DNA from: Pisaster brevispinus
Lineage: Eukaryota; Echinodermata; Asteroidea; Forcipulatida; Asteriidae
DNA: 64,000 bases
Direction of reading: 5' to 3'
Assembly: GCA_023634235.1 (NCBI GenBank)
Contig: JAMKCF010000002.1
Location: 5,819,222 to 5,883,221 of the forward strand
Positions 33,601 to 45,700 of the stretch are shown piece by piece; the stretch's first letter is position 1, and the number at the start of each line of letters is the position of its first letter. The position numbers and the translations under genes were made by a program. The notes below the pieces were generated by a model. That model worked only from the letters and a program-made list of their open reading frames with translations. It did no database searches and was not told where the DNA came from.

Positions 33601-36600
33601 CGCAAATACGTTTACCGAATTTGAAAGAGCGATCAAACTGCCTACTCTACTTACTACAAAAAATAGTTTTTATTCACCACGACAGACATGACAGAAGAAA
33701 TAATGACGTGAATACTGAAAGTTTAAAAGTAAACGTATGGTGACGTACACATACTAACTTAGGCATGTTAGGCCTACCATGGAGGAAGAAAATACACCCA
33801 TGGGCCTACAACAAACATTACTAACTAACCTACTAAAATAATGCACTTTGAGCATGCTGAGTTAACTCAACTCAAGTTCAGGATGGTTGGTGAATTAAAT
33901 GTGAACATTTTGTGTTTTTGTACGTCATAAAAAAATACATGATTTATTAATTTATTGATATTTATTTGATAATAATTAAGGTTGTCCAACTGCAAGTGCA
34001 AGTATAATGTACACTTTGTTAATATTAATTTAACTTTGTGAAAGTCCTGCCAAAACAACGTCAACGACGCAACACAGAACAAAAAATGGAAACACAAGTT
34101 TCACGGTGATTCGAATCATTCAGATTAACCACATAACTCCATGATTGATATGGATTAATAATAATAACACTAACCTACTGTTGTCAGTTTGTTTGGAAAA
34201 GTAGTGTGTTTACTTGGAAGTTTGACTTAGTAAAAGTATGTTTAAATTATGGTTTTATGTATACGATGAGCAGTTCGATTATAATTGTTATTATTTTTTT
34301 ACACTAGTTCTTTTAAAAAAGTTTTTAAAATGTTATTACCCATTAATGTCAATGTGTAAAATATTATGAAACAAGTACGTGTACAGTCAATAAAATCTCT
34401 ATCTGAAGATTTGCACTAATTAATGAGCTATATACAATTGTGAATTAATGGTCTGGTGTTCCTCTTCATTGTTCACAAACGAATTTTTGGCAGATTGCAC
34501 AAATTAAATAATAAAAAACGGTTGTAACTTACCAGGTGAAGACAGAACAAATTAAGAACTCAACTTTGACCCACTTACTACCGATGTTCCAGAACCACCA
34601 TCTATCTCCTCCCCCAAAATAACATGTGTAGACATACGGTTGGTGATTAATCACTCTTAAAAATTAATGCCATTAAAAACGTATTACTATTAGTTAGAAG
34701 CCTACCTACAGCTCAGCTGTCCATAGTATAAATCATTTTGAGAAACATTTCACTTCGAAGTAATGCGGTTATGAAAAAGGATAGCAGTTTTTATTCCCCA
34801 AAATTTGAATCTGAAAAACGTTACGGTTAGAAACGTTTCTCAGATTGTGTATTCCTCTTATGAATTATTCTTCCTGCGTGGACATTCGTTCCGGATCTCC
34901 GGAAATATCTCAAAAACGCTACCACCTTTTGAAATAAAATTTTCACAGGTTAGTTTCAATGTATACATCTACATCCTTTATACATCATTTATGTAGGATT
35001 AAAACAATCGGACGGTTCCAAAAAATAAAGGTTTACTTTTCCTTCAATCCCAGGTGATAAAAACACCAGACTTCAGGTTTAAAAACCAATGACATGATAC
35101 TTTTTTTTAAAAGTTTGTGATGAGTAGTAAATTCTGACTATATTGACCATCTGTAGAATTGCCAAATATTAGTTTTTTTTAAGTTTTTTTTTTCAGCAAC
35201 AATAAACAAAAAACTTTTTTTTTCTAAATCCATTGGAAATTGTTAACAAAACAAAATTTTCTTGAACATAAACATACTCCACCCTCTTTTATTTCGCAGT
35301 CTTGTGTTGAGCATGATTGGAGTATTCTCGAAAGGTCTTAAGAGAAAACGCAACTACCCCCTCTTGTGGTGGGTTTTGGTTAGGACTGCTTTGCGTCGTT
35401 TTGCGGTGCCAATTAATCATTGTAACCGTGTACGCAAGGAAACCCCCTCTTTATAGCCACAATAATTGAAATAAGAACAGACTGTTGTCAGAATCATCAC
35501 TCCAATGCAATTTATAAAGTTGCAAGTTGTTATAATAAAACGCAAAAATTAGTTAGTAGCCTGATGTTCGACACTAGCAGAGTCTTTCTCGAAGGCTAAA
35601 AAAGGCTATATTAAAACGCATGAATTTCTTGAACCATCACCACGTTCTAATAAAGCTGATGATCATAGGAGTTGTGAAGTATCAGTAAAGACTTATTTAT
35701 TGTGCACTTCTTTTTCATTTTGTATAATTTTGCCACTTGTGGTCAGTCTTTTGTGATTGGTAGTTTATGTTTTCTATCAATTGGGGATATTTCTTTACAA
35801 ACTGGGCAACCACGATCGATGCCCCTTCATTATGAGTGTTAGTAGCTACTATCTCACCCTGTAATCGGCCAACGATCAAGGGTTCATATTCAAGCTTTTT
35901 ATCCAACAAATTAGTTTATCATTCCCTTCACGGGAAAACTGAGTCAGGCAATGCGGTTAGAGATGCAGCGTGTCTGATTTTGAAAAAAAAAAAATGAACG
36001 GAGTCTACGGGGCCGAGGCCGGGGGGTCTACTTCTCTAGCAGCGACCAGGATCAGGTTATTATTAATGACCATGAAAAGGATCTTATTACAAAGGAACCA
36101 GGGGGTTGATGTAAGTGGATTAATTTCGGATCAAGGTTATGTGTCCAGAACGCAATAATGTGTATAGTCGGTCTGTATTTTAAACAACTCATGATGGTGG
36201 TTCGTACTTCATCAACTGCACGTAGGTGTGCGTTATCTCAGCTTAGATCTTAAAACCACACAAGTCTGAAAGTGTTGCATAACATCAGAGCGTTCTGCAA
36301 ACAAGTGGCTACAACTTTCGTTTATTTACTCCAAGAGGTACCTCTTCAATAAATAGACTTAAGAACCAAGCTTTTGCAAGGAAGAACTTCCATTGCTTCT
36401 TACTTCAAGAACTGACTGTAAATCCTCTAGTACTATTATCAGAAAGGATCTTCTGAGTTTTGAGGCAGCTATTACCATGGTAATGGATAAATGGATAATG
36501 TTCTGTGGGTGAGGTGATGGACGCAGCAAAACAAACTCTGGTAGCAGACATTGTCATGATTGTAAGTAAGTTCATTGAGTTCCAAAATGTTTTTTAAAGG

Positions 36601-38550
36601 TCATGGTGGTTTGATCTATGAAGTGGCATCGTTCTTTACTATCTATGAATGTAAAAATGCGTCAAGGACTAATTAACAATTATGTGACCGAACTATTTAT
36701 TAAGAGATTTAAAGGTTTGCTTTTGTGATAATTATTGTCAACCTCCGGGTCTCTCGTCAAAAGAACAATCCACTTACGTAATCATTTTAACAACATTAAA
36801 ATAGTATCTGGATTTAGCAATAAGCAAGATCACCCTTATGTTTATTTTTAAAGGCTGCGTTTAAAATGTCATTTTGAAACACGTCTAGGAATTATCATTC
36901 ATAACATTGTAATGAGCTATCTCGAGGTCATCACCATCTGGTAATTAATTGTCAACTTTATTGTATTTGGTAGCTACTTCTGTCTTGATATAGTTGCTAG
37001 GATTATCGTTTGAAGTTTCTATAGAATGCTTTCGGGAAGCTTTAGTGTTGACTTAAAATATTTCCAAGCAAGCTGGCAGTAAATCCGAGGGACGCGTACT
37101 TTGTGTGTTTATCTAACAAAACGCACACAACTCCGAGCTTGTTTGCCCATTCAGGTCTTTATTTTATAGCCTAGCTTTTGTGTGTTCACTCGAAAGGTTT
37201 ATTTATGTGAGTGGCAAACTGCCCTCAATAGTTTCATTTATTGGGTCAAAACGAGTTCAGAAAGGAAAGAAACTCGTGTGTAAGTTGTATTATATTATTG
37301 TTGATGCGAAAGAGTTATTTATGAAAGTTTTATCATTCAAAGAGACCATTATTTAGGCAAAACCCTGTGACTTTTAATGAAGGGTGAACACCTTTATAGA
37401 AGGAAAAAAGTCACCAAGGAGTATTACGCGAAATAAACGAGCTGCCTAGCTGTGGTTTGATTTCATTTCATTCTATTAGCATCGCATTTCGTGGCCCACA
37501 GCATTGGATGTGATTTTAATACAATCAGCAATTAGCAATAAATAGTAAACACGGCAAGAAAATTACAAGTAGGATTTAAAAAAAAAAAAAAAACACACAC
37601 CTGAAAACAGGACTGGATGAGGAATACAACCAATAAAAGTACCAATAAACAAAGACGGTAAAAACATTTTATACAGTATGAAACCAGAGAAAGAGTAAAA
37701 TCGAAAATACAACAGCAAAATATTGTAGAATTAACGGAAGTCAGTTTTGTTTATGCTTTTACCCCTCGCTTGTTCAGAGAATTGATTTATTTCTGAAGAA
37801 ACTTCTTTTTTGTTTCATTCACTGGAATGCGAATGCGACGTTTCGAAATCAAGCATGATTTTCGTAACAGATCGGCACAAATCACAAATCGCACACCCCA
37901 TTAGCTCCACAATCTGGGCTCTTATCTTATGTTCCTAAGCAACAGACGCTATGAAGTAGCGTCGTCTCGCAGGGGGTCGCGTTGGTGAACGCCCACCGGG
38001 CAAGCTGGGCCTTATCACCAGCGCACTTTAACCCTGGGGATTCGTCGGGTTAATCAGGTGGTTTTGATTGATAGAGGGCACTGTCCATTCAGGATGTCAA
38101 TTACGCTGGTAATCAGTTTGCGCGTAGTAATACACCCACTAGACGTTGGACACCAGTGATACACGTCCCGATGCACAAAAAATGAGTCAACCGGTTTGTG
38201 CGGTAAGCAGTACAGTGTGTACATCGGCTGCACGATTTGGAGAGGAAATAACTGGTTTCTCAAGTTCAAACAAAATGGTCGCCTTGAATAGAAGTGATTG
38301 ATAAACTTCCTGTCTCGAGGTGGACTTTATTTTTGTGGTTGTTTGTGTACTAGTTTTGGTGTTACCGTAGGTCTTTCTGGAGTGTTGGCGACAGTGCACG
38401 TGCTAACCCACACATTTAGTTGTACAGTTTCCAGACGCGACCGTTGGACGGACATCTAAGCTAGCTCGTGCTTCCTTCCTTCCAAGTTCAGTTCTATGTT
38501 TCAGAATTCTTCATTTCTGTTATTGAGGAAGTCTGAGCTTAGTGGTTGTC
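33601..38550. other. Intergenic / rootletin 5' region
   Basis: Mostly AT-rich unique DNA with no exon that I can defend. It holds a MITE (34725-35046), a retroelement-end block (35548-35603) and a poly-A tract (37580). An ATG-plus-GTAAGT segment (36517-36561) is weak. The rootletin 5' UTR and promoter should lie within a few hundred bases of 38551. Confidence 0.4.
34725..35046 (+). repeat. MITE copy (GTATACG-TIR family)
   Basis: Shares with the 15135-15527 element 'atctcaaaaacgctaccacc', 'attttcacaggttagttt' and 'taggattaaaacaa'. The ends are more diverged. Intergenic. Confidence 0.6.
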
Positions 38551-41500
38551 ATGTCATTCAAAGGAGACAGAGATGAGCGTCTCGAGAGAGTCATCCAGGT
38601 AAATGTTATTGTACTTTGTAGACACAATTTTACAGCGCACTTTTCCTCAACGATTACACTAACACTAACAGTAACACTCACAGTCAGTACAGTACAGTAT
38701 GTGACGCCCACACTCACCTCCACGTCGACTCGTCGAGTCAGGGCCGGCAAGGAATGTTGGTTGTTTCCAAAATTGTGTTTATTTTTATTCTGAACTTTAC
38801 TTTGGTGTTCATAATAGGGACAGTAACATTTTGAGGTTCATTTTCAGTTCATGTTGACTTTTCGTATACAAAGTAACATTATCTTGTTATCAATTATTTA
38901 TTGAAACATTTTTTATTACAGGAACATACTGATTACTGTATCTCATTCCAGAGCCAGGGCAATGCATTTTCATTAGTTTAAAAATCAGGGAAATAGCAAC
39001 TTGCACTTGAAAAATTTGAAGGGGCATCTAGCTTAGCTAGGACACTCGTACTCCTCGAACTATGGAGGTTCATTCTTCTATCGCCGCCTCCACGTGGAGA
39101 CGATAGCAGAACGAACCTTAGGCTAGGTAGGATAGGACTAGTTAGTAGGAGTAGGACACTCAGAGGCAATTGCCGTTTGCCTGTGTTGCATCCATGAAAT
39201 ATTATTGAAATGGCACTCGGGCCAAAGTGTAAACTATTTCTGTCGTGTTTTTTGTTTTGTTTTTTGTTTTCAATGGAATATGGATACAATCGGATTGTAG
39301 AATCGGATAGATTATTTAAAAACAAATCTCATAGTCAGTAAAATACAAAATGTTCTTAATTAAGTTAAAAAGAACCCAACAAAATAACATACAAAACACC
39401 TTTTTGCCAGCAGATTGTATATGACCCTCTAATTACACACGAATAGATGACAAATCGTATACGTTACTAAATTTACCGACCACATCCTGGTAACCTAGAG
39501 CGACCCTGAACTCTGCATTTGAAAGTCTAATGATACTTTTTTTTTTGCTTTTTAAAAAAAAAAAATTTTTATTAAGATTTTTGTTCATCCCTAAAATAAG
39601 AATATTTAAGACTGTCTTATCAGTCCCCGGTGTACAGTACAGCTTCAGAGAAAATAATTAATAGTCAGGCCTTCAAACTTCGCTCTTGAAGGGGCACGGC
39701 AATTTTCCTCTGGTAAGGGGCACTCTATGAGGAAAATGTAAATTTGTATTGGAACTTTGCAAAGGGCACCACAGCAAAAGCACAGGGCACCACAGCAATT
39801 GCTGTGGGTTATTTCGAGGCCTGAATTGTAGGTTGTAGTCACCCCTAGATGCTGCAGCATGGAAATGTGGGCCATTGTTCATTTTGATGATCAGTAGTAA
39901 ATACTACAAAGTGTGCTCATGCAATGACCTCTTTCTGACTACTTATTACAAGTTCTTTCAGTTAGGTGTCATTTTGAGCCCCAATTCATGAGTAATGCCC
40001 CCCTTGATGGTCCGCCGTCAGGTAGGTAGATACACTCTGGTTTCATCGTTACCATGGTATCATTTTAATAGCTCTTCATATTGTATAGGTTATTGTTACA
40101 TTGTGACTTCTAAAGCTAGGATGCACTTCACACCAATCAGTTGGTTGTTGGGTGACAATAACGAGCATTTAAGTTTGACTGGTAACCCAATTACAAAGGT
40201 GCACACTTCACTGATTTTCTATAGGCCATGCTGGTGGTATCTTGTGGTGTTGTCAGGTTGTGGTATCACACAATGTGCTTTGTGTTTTGTTGTCTGGTCA
40301 TACTGTAGTAATTGTAAAATTTACACTGTGATTTTAAATTAGTTCATGGTTCAGTAGAAGTTAGAACTAGGGTTCAGCCTAGGGGCAGATTACGCTCTGT
40401 CTTCAAAACAAAACTAGTGTTGTGGCTCTTACTTAGTCAACTTTCAGATTACCGCTGCCCTAACCATTCCCAACCCATCTGTACGGGGTTTTTATTTTGT
40501 TGGACTGAGGACTGCATTACACTGGTAAACTGATGCTTTACATATGATCAGGCATACGTAAATCAAAATGTGCAAGCAAAATTTAAATTGTGTAAAGTGT
40601 CATTTTATGTGATACTCTTTCAGTATCAAGTTTAAAACATGGCGTCATTGAAAAGTATACAACAAGGTCTGTACTGTATTCCAACTTTAGAGGAATTTTT
40701 GGGCCAGTCCTAAAAGTCAAATTACAATGCCATTTTGATTGAATATCATCAACATTCAAAAATGAGCGTTTTGGGTTTTTGACAAAAACTGCCTTTGAAG
40801 AGTTTTCAAATACAGTGGCATTTTAATTTTATACCAAATTATTGTAAAGTTAGACACTTAAAAAAAAAATCTCCATTTTCAAAGGACTCTATTTATTGGA
40901 AAATGTGTGGATCAGAAAACTGAGTTTTGACCTTGGAACCTCTCTTTAATACAAGAATGTCTTTTCCAATTAGTGAATAGAATATTTATGAACGGTCGTT
41001 ATACGGTTGAATCGTTGTGGAGTCATTGTTGTACAAACCCTAAAGAGAATGTTGGTAATGGTGGCTTCAAGTACTTACTATCATGGGGTTATTGCCTTGT
41101 TCTATAGATATTGTCATCAGCTTAATCATGTATTACATGTATTACAAAAACAAACGCAATAGCAAGGAGAACACTATGCACACATTGCGTGTGTCACATT
41201 GGCATTTCTAGTGGTTATCATTTTTGTTACAGGTAGGTTTATTTAATTTTTTTTCCGTCTACATATTGCTGATTTGTACTGCTTATGAGCAAAATTTTCA
41301 AGAACAATATCCAATAAAAGTCACTTGTGAACGTTACTGCTGAATAGAGTGTCTACTTGTTGAGAAAACAACACAAAAATTTGTTGTATTTTCATCCAGA
41401 TCTTTGAACCCACCACGTATAGTGAGGTGACAGTGGGTATCAGCCTCATATCGGGCTGCAGCATTATTTATATTTTATTTATTTTTTCTTTCTCAATCAA

Positions 41501-42733
41501 ATAGTGGCCAGGAAAGATAGGACAATTTTGTTCATCCATTTATGATAGTAATTTGAAGGTGATACAAAAACTAAAGCAACAACAGTTAGTTTAATTCACT
41601 CTTTTTTTCTGTACGTATGAAAAATAATTCTGCTTTGCTCAGAAGCTTGCATGTCCATTCACATTTTGAAACACTTTTTGGGTGGTTTTCAGTTACTTAC
41701 AAATGTTTACAGCCATTGGAAAAAATTGCTAACATGACGCATGCAAAATCCAATGTACAAGTACATCTGTGCATGTTTGGATGACAGTCAAATGTGTACA
41801 TTGTGTGTCGTGCTGTTCCAGCTCTCCAGTACAGCACTATTTTGCATTGTGCATGAACCGTGCATAATTTGCAATTTTCTGTTACTGGCGCTTTGTACAC
41901 AAAGCTTAGCTATATTATTGTCCTTGAACGCAAATTTGATGTGTGGTCAAGTGTAAATTGTACAATATGATATTTGGATACATGTCCTACACCAGTTGTT
42001 ATCTCAATGTTCACATTGGTTTATGTGGCATGGGTGGGTCTGATAGTGAATTCATAGAGGAAGCTGCAGACAATACAGGAAGTGAAAGTGATTGTAATCG
42101 TCAAATGTTCCACAGAATACATTGTAAGACTGATTGTAGCTTCATTGTTTAGAAAAATATATTTGTAATGGAATATGCAAATTACATGTACAAACTAACG
42201 TCTTATCTGTCTGTGTTTCGTAGCGATACATAGCTCTCGGCAAAATATTCAGACTGAACATGTTTTGTGCAGGCAGGATGTTTTTATCGTAAAGCAAATG
42301 GTGATTTTTGAGTAGCAACTGATTTTAGGCAGCTCAATTTATGCAGCATTTTGCTACGCTCTACAAGGAAAATCCTTCACTGGATTTACAATTGCCTCAT
42401 GTTGATAAAACGGTCTCTCTTTGTCAATTTCAGAAACTTGAAGACACTGTTTTATCCAAAGAAGATCCATCGTCCGACAGCCTTCTATCGGTGAGAGGTG
42501 AAGGAGACAGTAATACTAAGGTTCCAGCTCGCATTCGTGAGATCATCACCAAGAATCTGTCCGCCGATGATTTGCCGCGTCTTGATGAGTCTGGTTTGAG
42601 TCCAAGCGTCATGTCATTGCAAGAAGAGAATCGTATGCTGACCAATGAGCTGAGTAGAGTGGAAGATCTACTCTCGGCTAGCCGAGCCGATAGAGATGAA
42701 ATTGCCATCAAGTATCAAGCACTTGCTGATAGG
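38551..42733 (+). CDS. CROCC: Rootletin coding exons 1-2 (canonical N-terminus)
   Basis: Exon 1 (38551-38598, 16 codons, donor GTAAAT) and exon 2 (42434-42733, 100 codons, donor GTAAGC), both phase 0. They encode a short N-terminal helix, a Ser/Asp-rich stretch, the conserved PARIREIITKNLS segment, then the first coiled coil up to IKYQALADR. In vertebrates that last motif is followed directly by an LEQ-starting segment, as in exon 3 here. Canonical splicing therefore skips everything between 42734 and 50180. Confidence 0.95.
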
Positions 42734-45700
42734 GTAAGCACATTAGCTCAGCTTTTAGAAATACAATGAAATAATGGGAAACGCATACGAAGCACACAGG
42801 ATGGCCCAATGAACAACCTTCTTTTGACCTGTAGCCGAGGGCGCCCCTACTCAAAAGACAGCATAGTGCATGAGGTATATTTTTTACCCTCTAAAAAAAA
42901 TATATGTTGAAAACAAACATAATGAACACTGTCTGCAGTTGTTGTCCCAGAATTATGTTTTTCAATACACTCAAAGACCCAAAATACGAACGGTGCAAGT
43001 GCCACATTGTGTGTAGCATGTTTTATTATCAATAGAAGTTCTCAATTATGCAGTCAACATGAGCGGAGAATTTGACAATTTTCATATTTCAAAATGTTCA
43101 CCATTACTATGAACATGATGAACTTAGAGATTTTAATTTAAAAATGGCACTGTGCTAACCTAAAGTAGGAACTTAAAGTTAATTGATGTCGCTCATGCAT
43201 GCATAATTACTATCTGACTATTAGCCACATACATGTAGCCACGTAGACAGTGAGCTGTGCATTGATCTGCAATACTGCCTCCACAGTGTGTGCTGAGGTT
43301 TATGTTCTCATGTATACGTTGCAAATTCCAAATTTATTAATTGCATCAACATCAGTTAACACAGTGCCTCGGTCTGAATCAATAAGTGATGTTGATAGTG
43401 ATGTGCATGATCAATATCAATAACATGAACAATTTCCTGAACTTTAATTTACCACTCCTGTATCAAAAAGTTGGCTTTAAGAATGTTTGATTTGGTTTTA
43501 AATGGTTTATAAATTCACTAAAAATGAGTACTCAGCCATTGGCCAAATTAAAATATTTAATTATGAGATCGTAAATTAAATCTTTGAGAGGGCAAGGCCA
43601 TTTTCATTTTGCAAAGAACAATTTTGAAGGCGCACCTACACATGTAGGACAACATGGTATGTGTAAAAACCAGTACCCATTGTTGCTTAATAATTTTCGA
43701 CTCTACAGAAATGAGCAGGATACCAGTCACAAACTGTACATGTGACATGGTAGTTTGGCTGGTAACCTTATTCTGATAAGCAACATTTTATCTTGCTTAG
43801 CTACTTTTTTGTGCTTAAGCAGCTCTATGAAATACATGTAGGACAACAGAGACCACAACCTCTATGTAATTCTTGGCCAATTGTACAATTTGATACAGGA
43901 TAATAATGAAGATTAAAAGTCTATCTTATTATACTCAAAGATTAAATCTTGACAGAATGTTGCATGGTTGTGGAATTTCATTTGTTATTATTAATGACAT
44001 TTAATATTTTGTAGGTAGTTTGTTTCTTTCACTGATGTTGCTTTTTGGAAATGTTTCAATGGTTTTGTAGAGTAAGTGTTCAAGCACTCATTTCAAAATG
44101 TTGTTGTTGATTCTCATACCAAATAACATCAGATGATGTTATTTGGTATGAAAATCAACTGTACGTACATGAGTTGAAGTCTGTAGTACAAGATTCTCTC
44201 AACCCTCTGTTGTACTTTGTACACTTGAGTTGGTTAGAACCCACTGCAGTACAGACATGACAGAGAGACTTCAAACTGCATTCATTTATTGCCATGGTAA
44301 CATGGTCATGGACAAATAAACGATTTGTCTTTGTTGCTTCGTTTCATCTCAAGTTGGTCCCTAATGATGATGTTTAGTTCAAGCTCAGTGTCGAGCTTCC
44401 AGAGGCTTTCATAAAATTCAAGTAACATTTGTCTGTTTCTTCTTACACTCTGTCCAAAGTCTTGTTATATTTAGTGCAAGTTAGCGTTCATCTTTGTTGA
44501 ATTGAATGCGTGATCACGTTCTGTTGACACAGCAAAAATAACTTGTATTTTTAACGATTGCATGTTTAGACATGACAGTATTTGACCTTTGCACTTTGCT
44601 TATCAGTGCTTGTATACAGTAATTCTGGTTGGCCAATCATGGCTTTTTGTTGTATCATATTTGCATATGAATGAGCTTGTTCCTCAACTCGTTGTGACAA
44701 TGAGTTGTTTGTTTAACACAAGCGTAGAGTGGCAAGGTGTGTGACGAGTAAATATCATTAATATTAACGGTCAGTTTTTCAAAAAATTTAATATCAACGA
44801 GCAGTTTTGCTCCGAGGTGTGTCTCTGAGAGACATGGTTCAGTGGATATGTCTATCGGACAAAATTCTGGTTTGGGTCACTCCTGAGAGTCTGTGAGTTG
44901 ATTACCGTTGGCAAGTACAGTAGCCAAGGAGCTGGAATTTTCCATTGATGGTGCAGGTTTGGAGATTTCTGATCCACCATGAGTATTTCTAGTTTTGGCA
45001 GTCATTCCGTGACAGGTTTGGATGATGTTTTGTCAGAGATTTCTGACGATATCCCTCTCAAGGTGAGTGATCTGCAATCTAGTCTCAATTTCAAGTCGGT
45101 GCCCAGTACTTAGTGACGGAAAAATGTAATTTGGATTTTCTCTTTGTATTATTACTAAATTCTAGTAATGAATCCAAGGATGCCTCTGAAGCAAACTCAA
45201 TTACTGTAACCATGGTAACTGTGAGGCCTCAGGAAACCGGTACCAGAAAAGGGTGCTTGTAATGAACCAGAAACGCAAGCTAAACCCCACTCTTCCAGGA
45301 ATACATGGAATAAGTGTTCTGTGTTCTTTTTACCAGAACACAGGACCTACATTACACAGGACCTTACAGGCTTTTTGTCCCATCAGAAGGGCAAAACAGT
45401 TGTACGGTAATTTTGTTGAAGGACGCTTAAGCATGGTGACCAGTGAGGCTGTTATTGGAACCCAGACTCGGACTCTGGGCTATAGACTGACATGTGGCTC
45501 TTAAAAAAAATTGTAGCATGTTTGGATTGAATTTTAGTGTTTAAAATGTAGTTTACAATGAATTTGTAATGCATAGACAGTGGATGCTCTCATCCATTGC
45601 TAAGGGTGTGACTCCATTCTGTCTGATTTAGCCCTTGGAGTTTTCATCCTTCAACTAGATCAACATTATAGGAGCTAACTTAAACCTTGTCCACACAGTA

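Noticed and set aside
35995..36115. Protein-like frame (..SSSDQDQVIINDHEKDLITKE) before a GTAAGT
   Set aside because: The best-looking frame ends in a stop just before the donor and the preceding sequence is an A-homopolymer; at most a decayed exon.
36517..36561. ATG plus 15 codons ending at GTAAGT, in frame with rootletin exon 2
   Set aside because: Too short, without supporting promoter or similarity; ATG followed by a donor-like hexamer within 50 bases is common by chance.
42001..42150. Acidic plus-strand frame (GSDSEFIEEAADNTGSESD) in rootletin intron 1
   Set aside because: No acceptor or donor in compatible phase that I can see; short.
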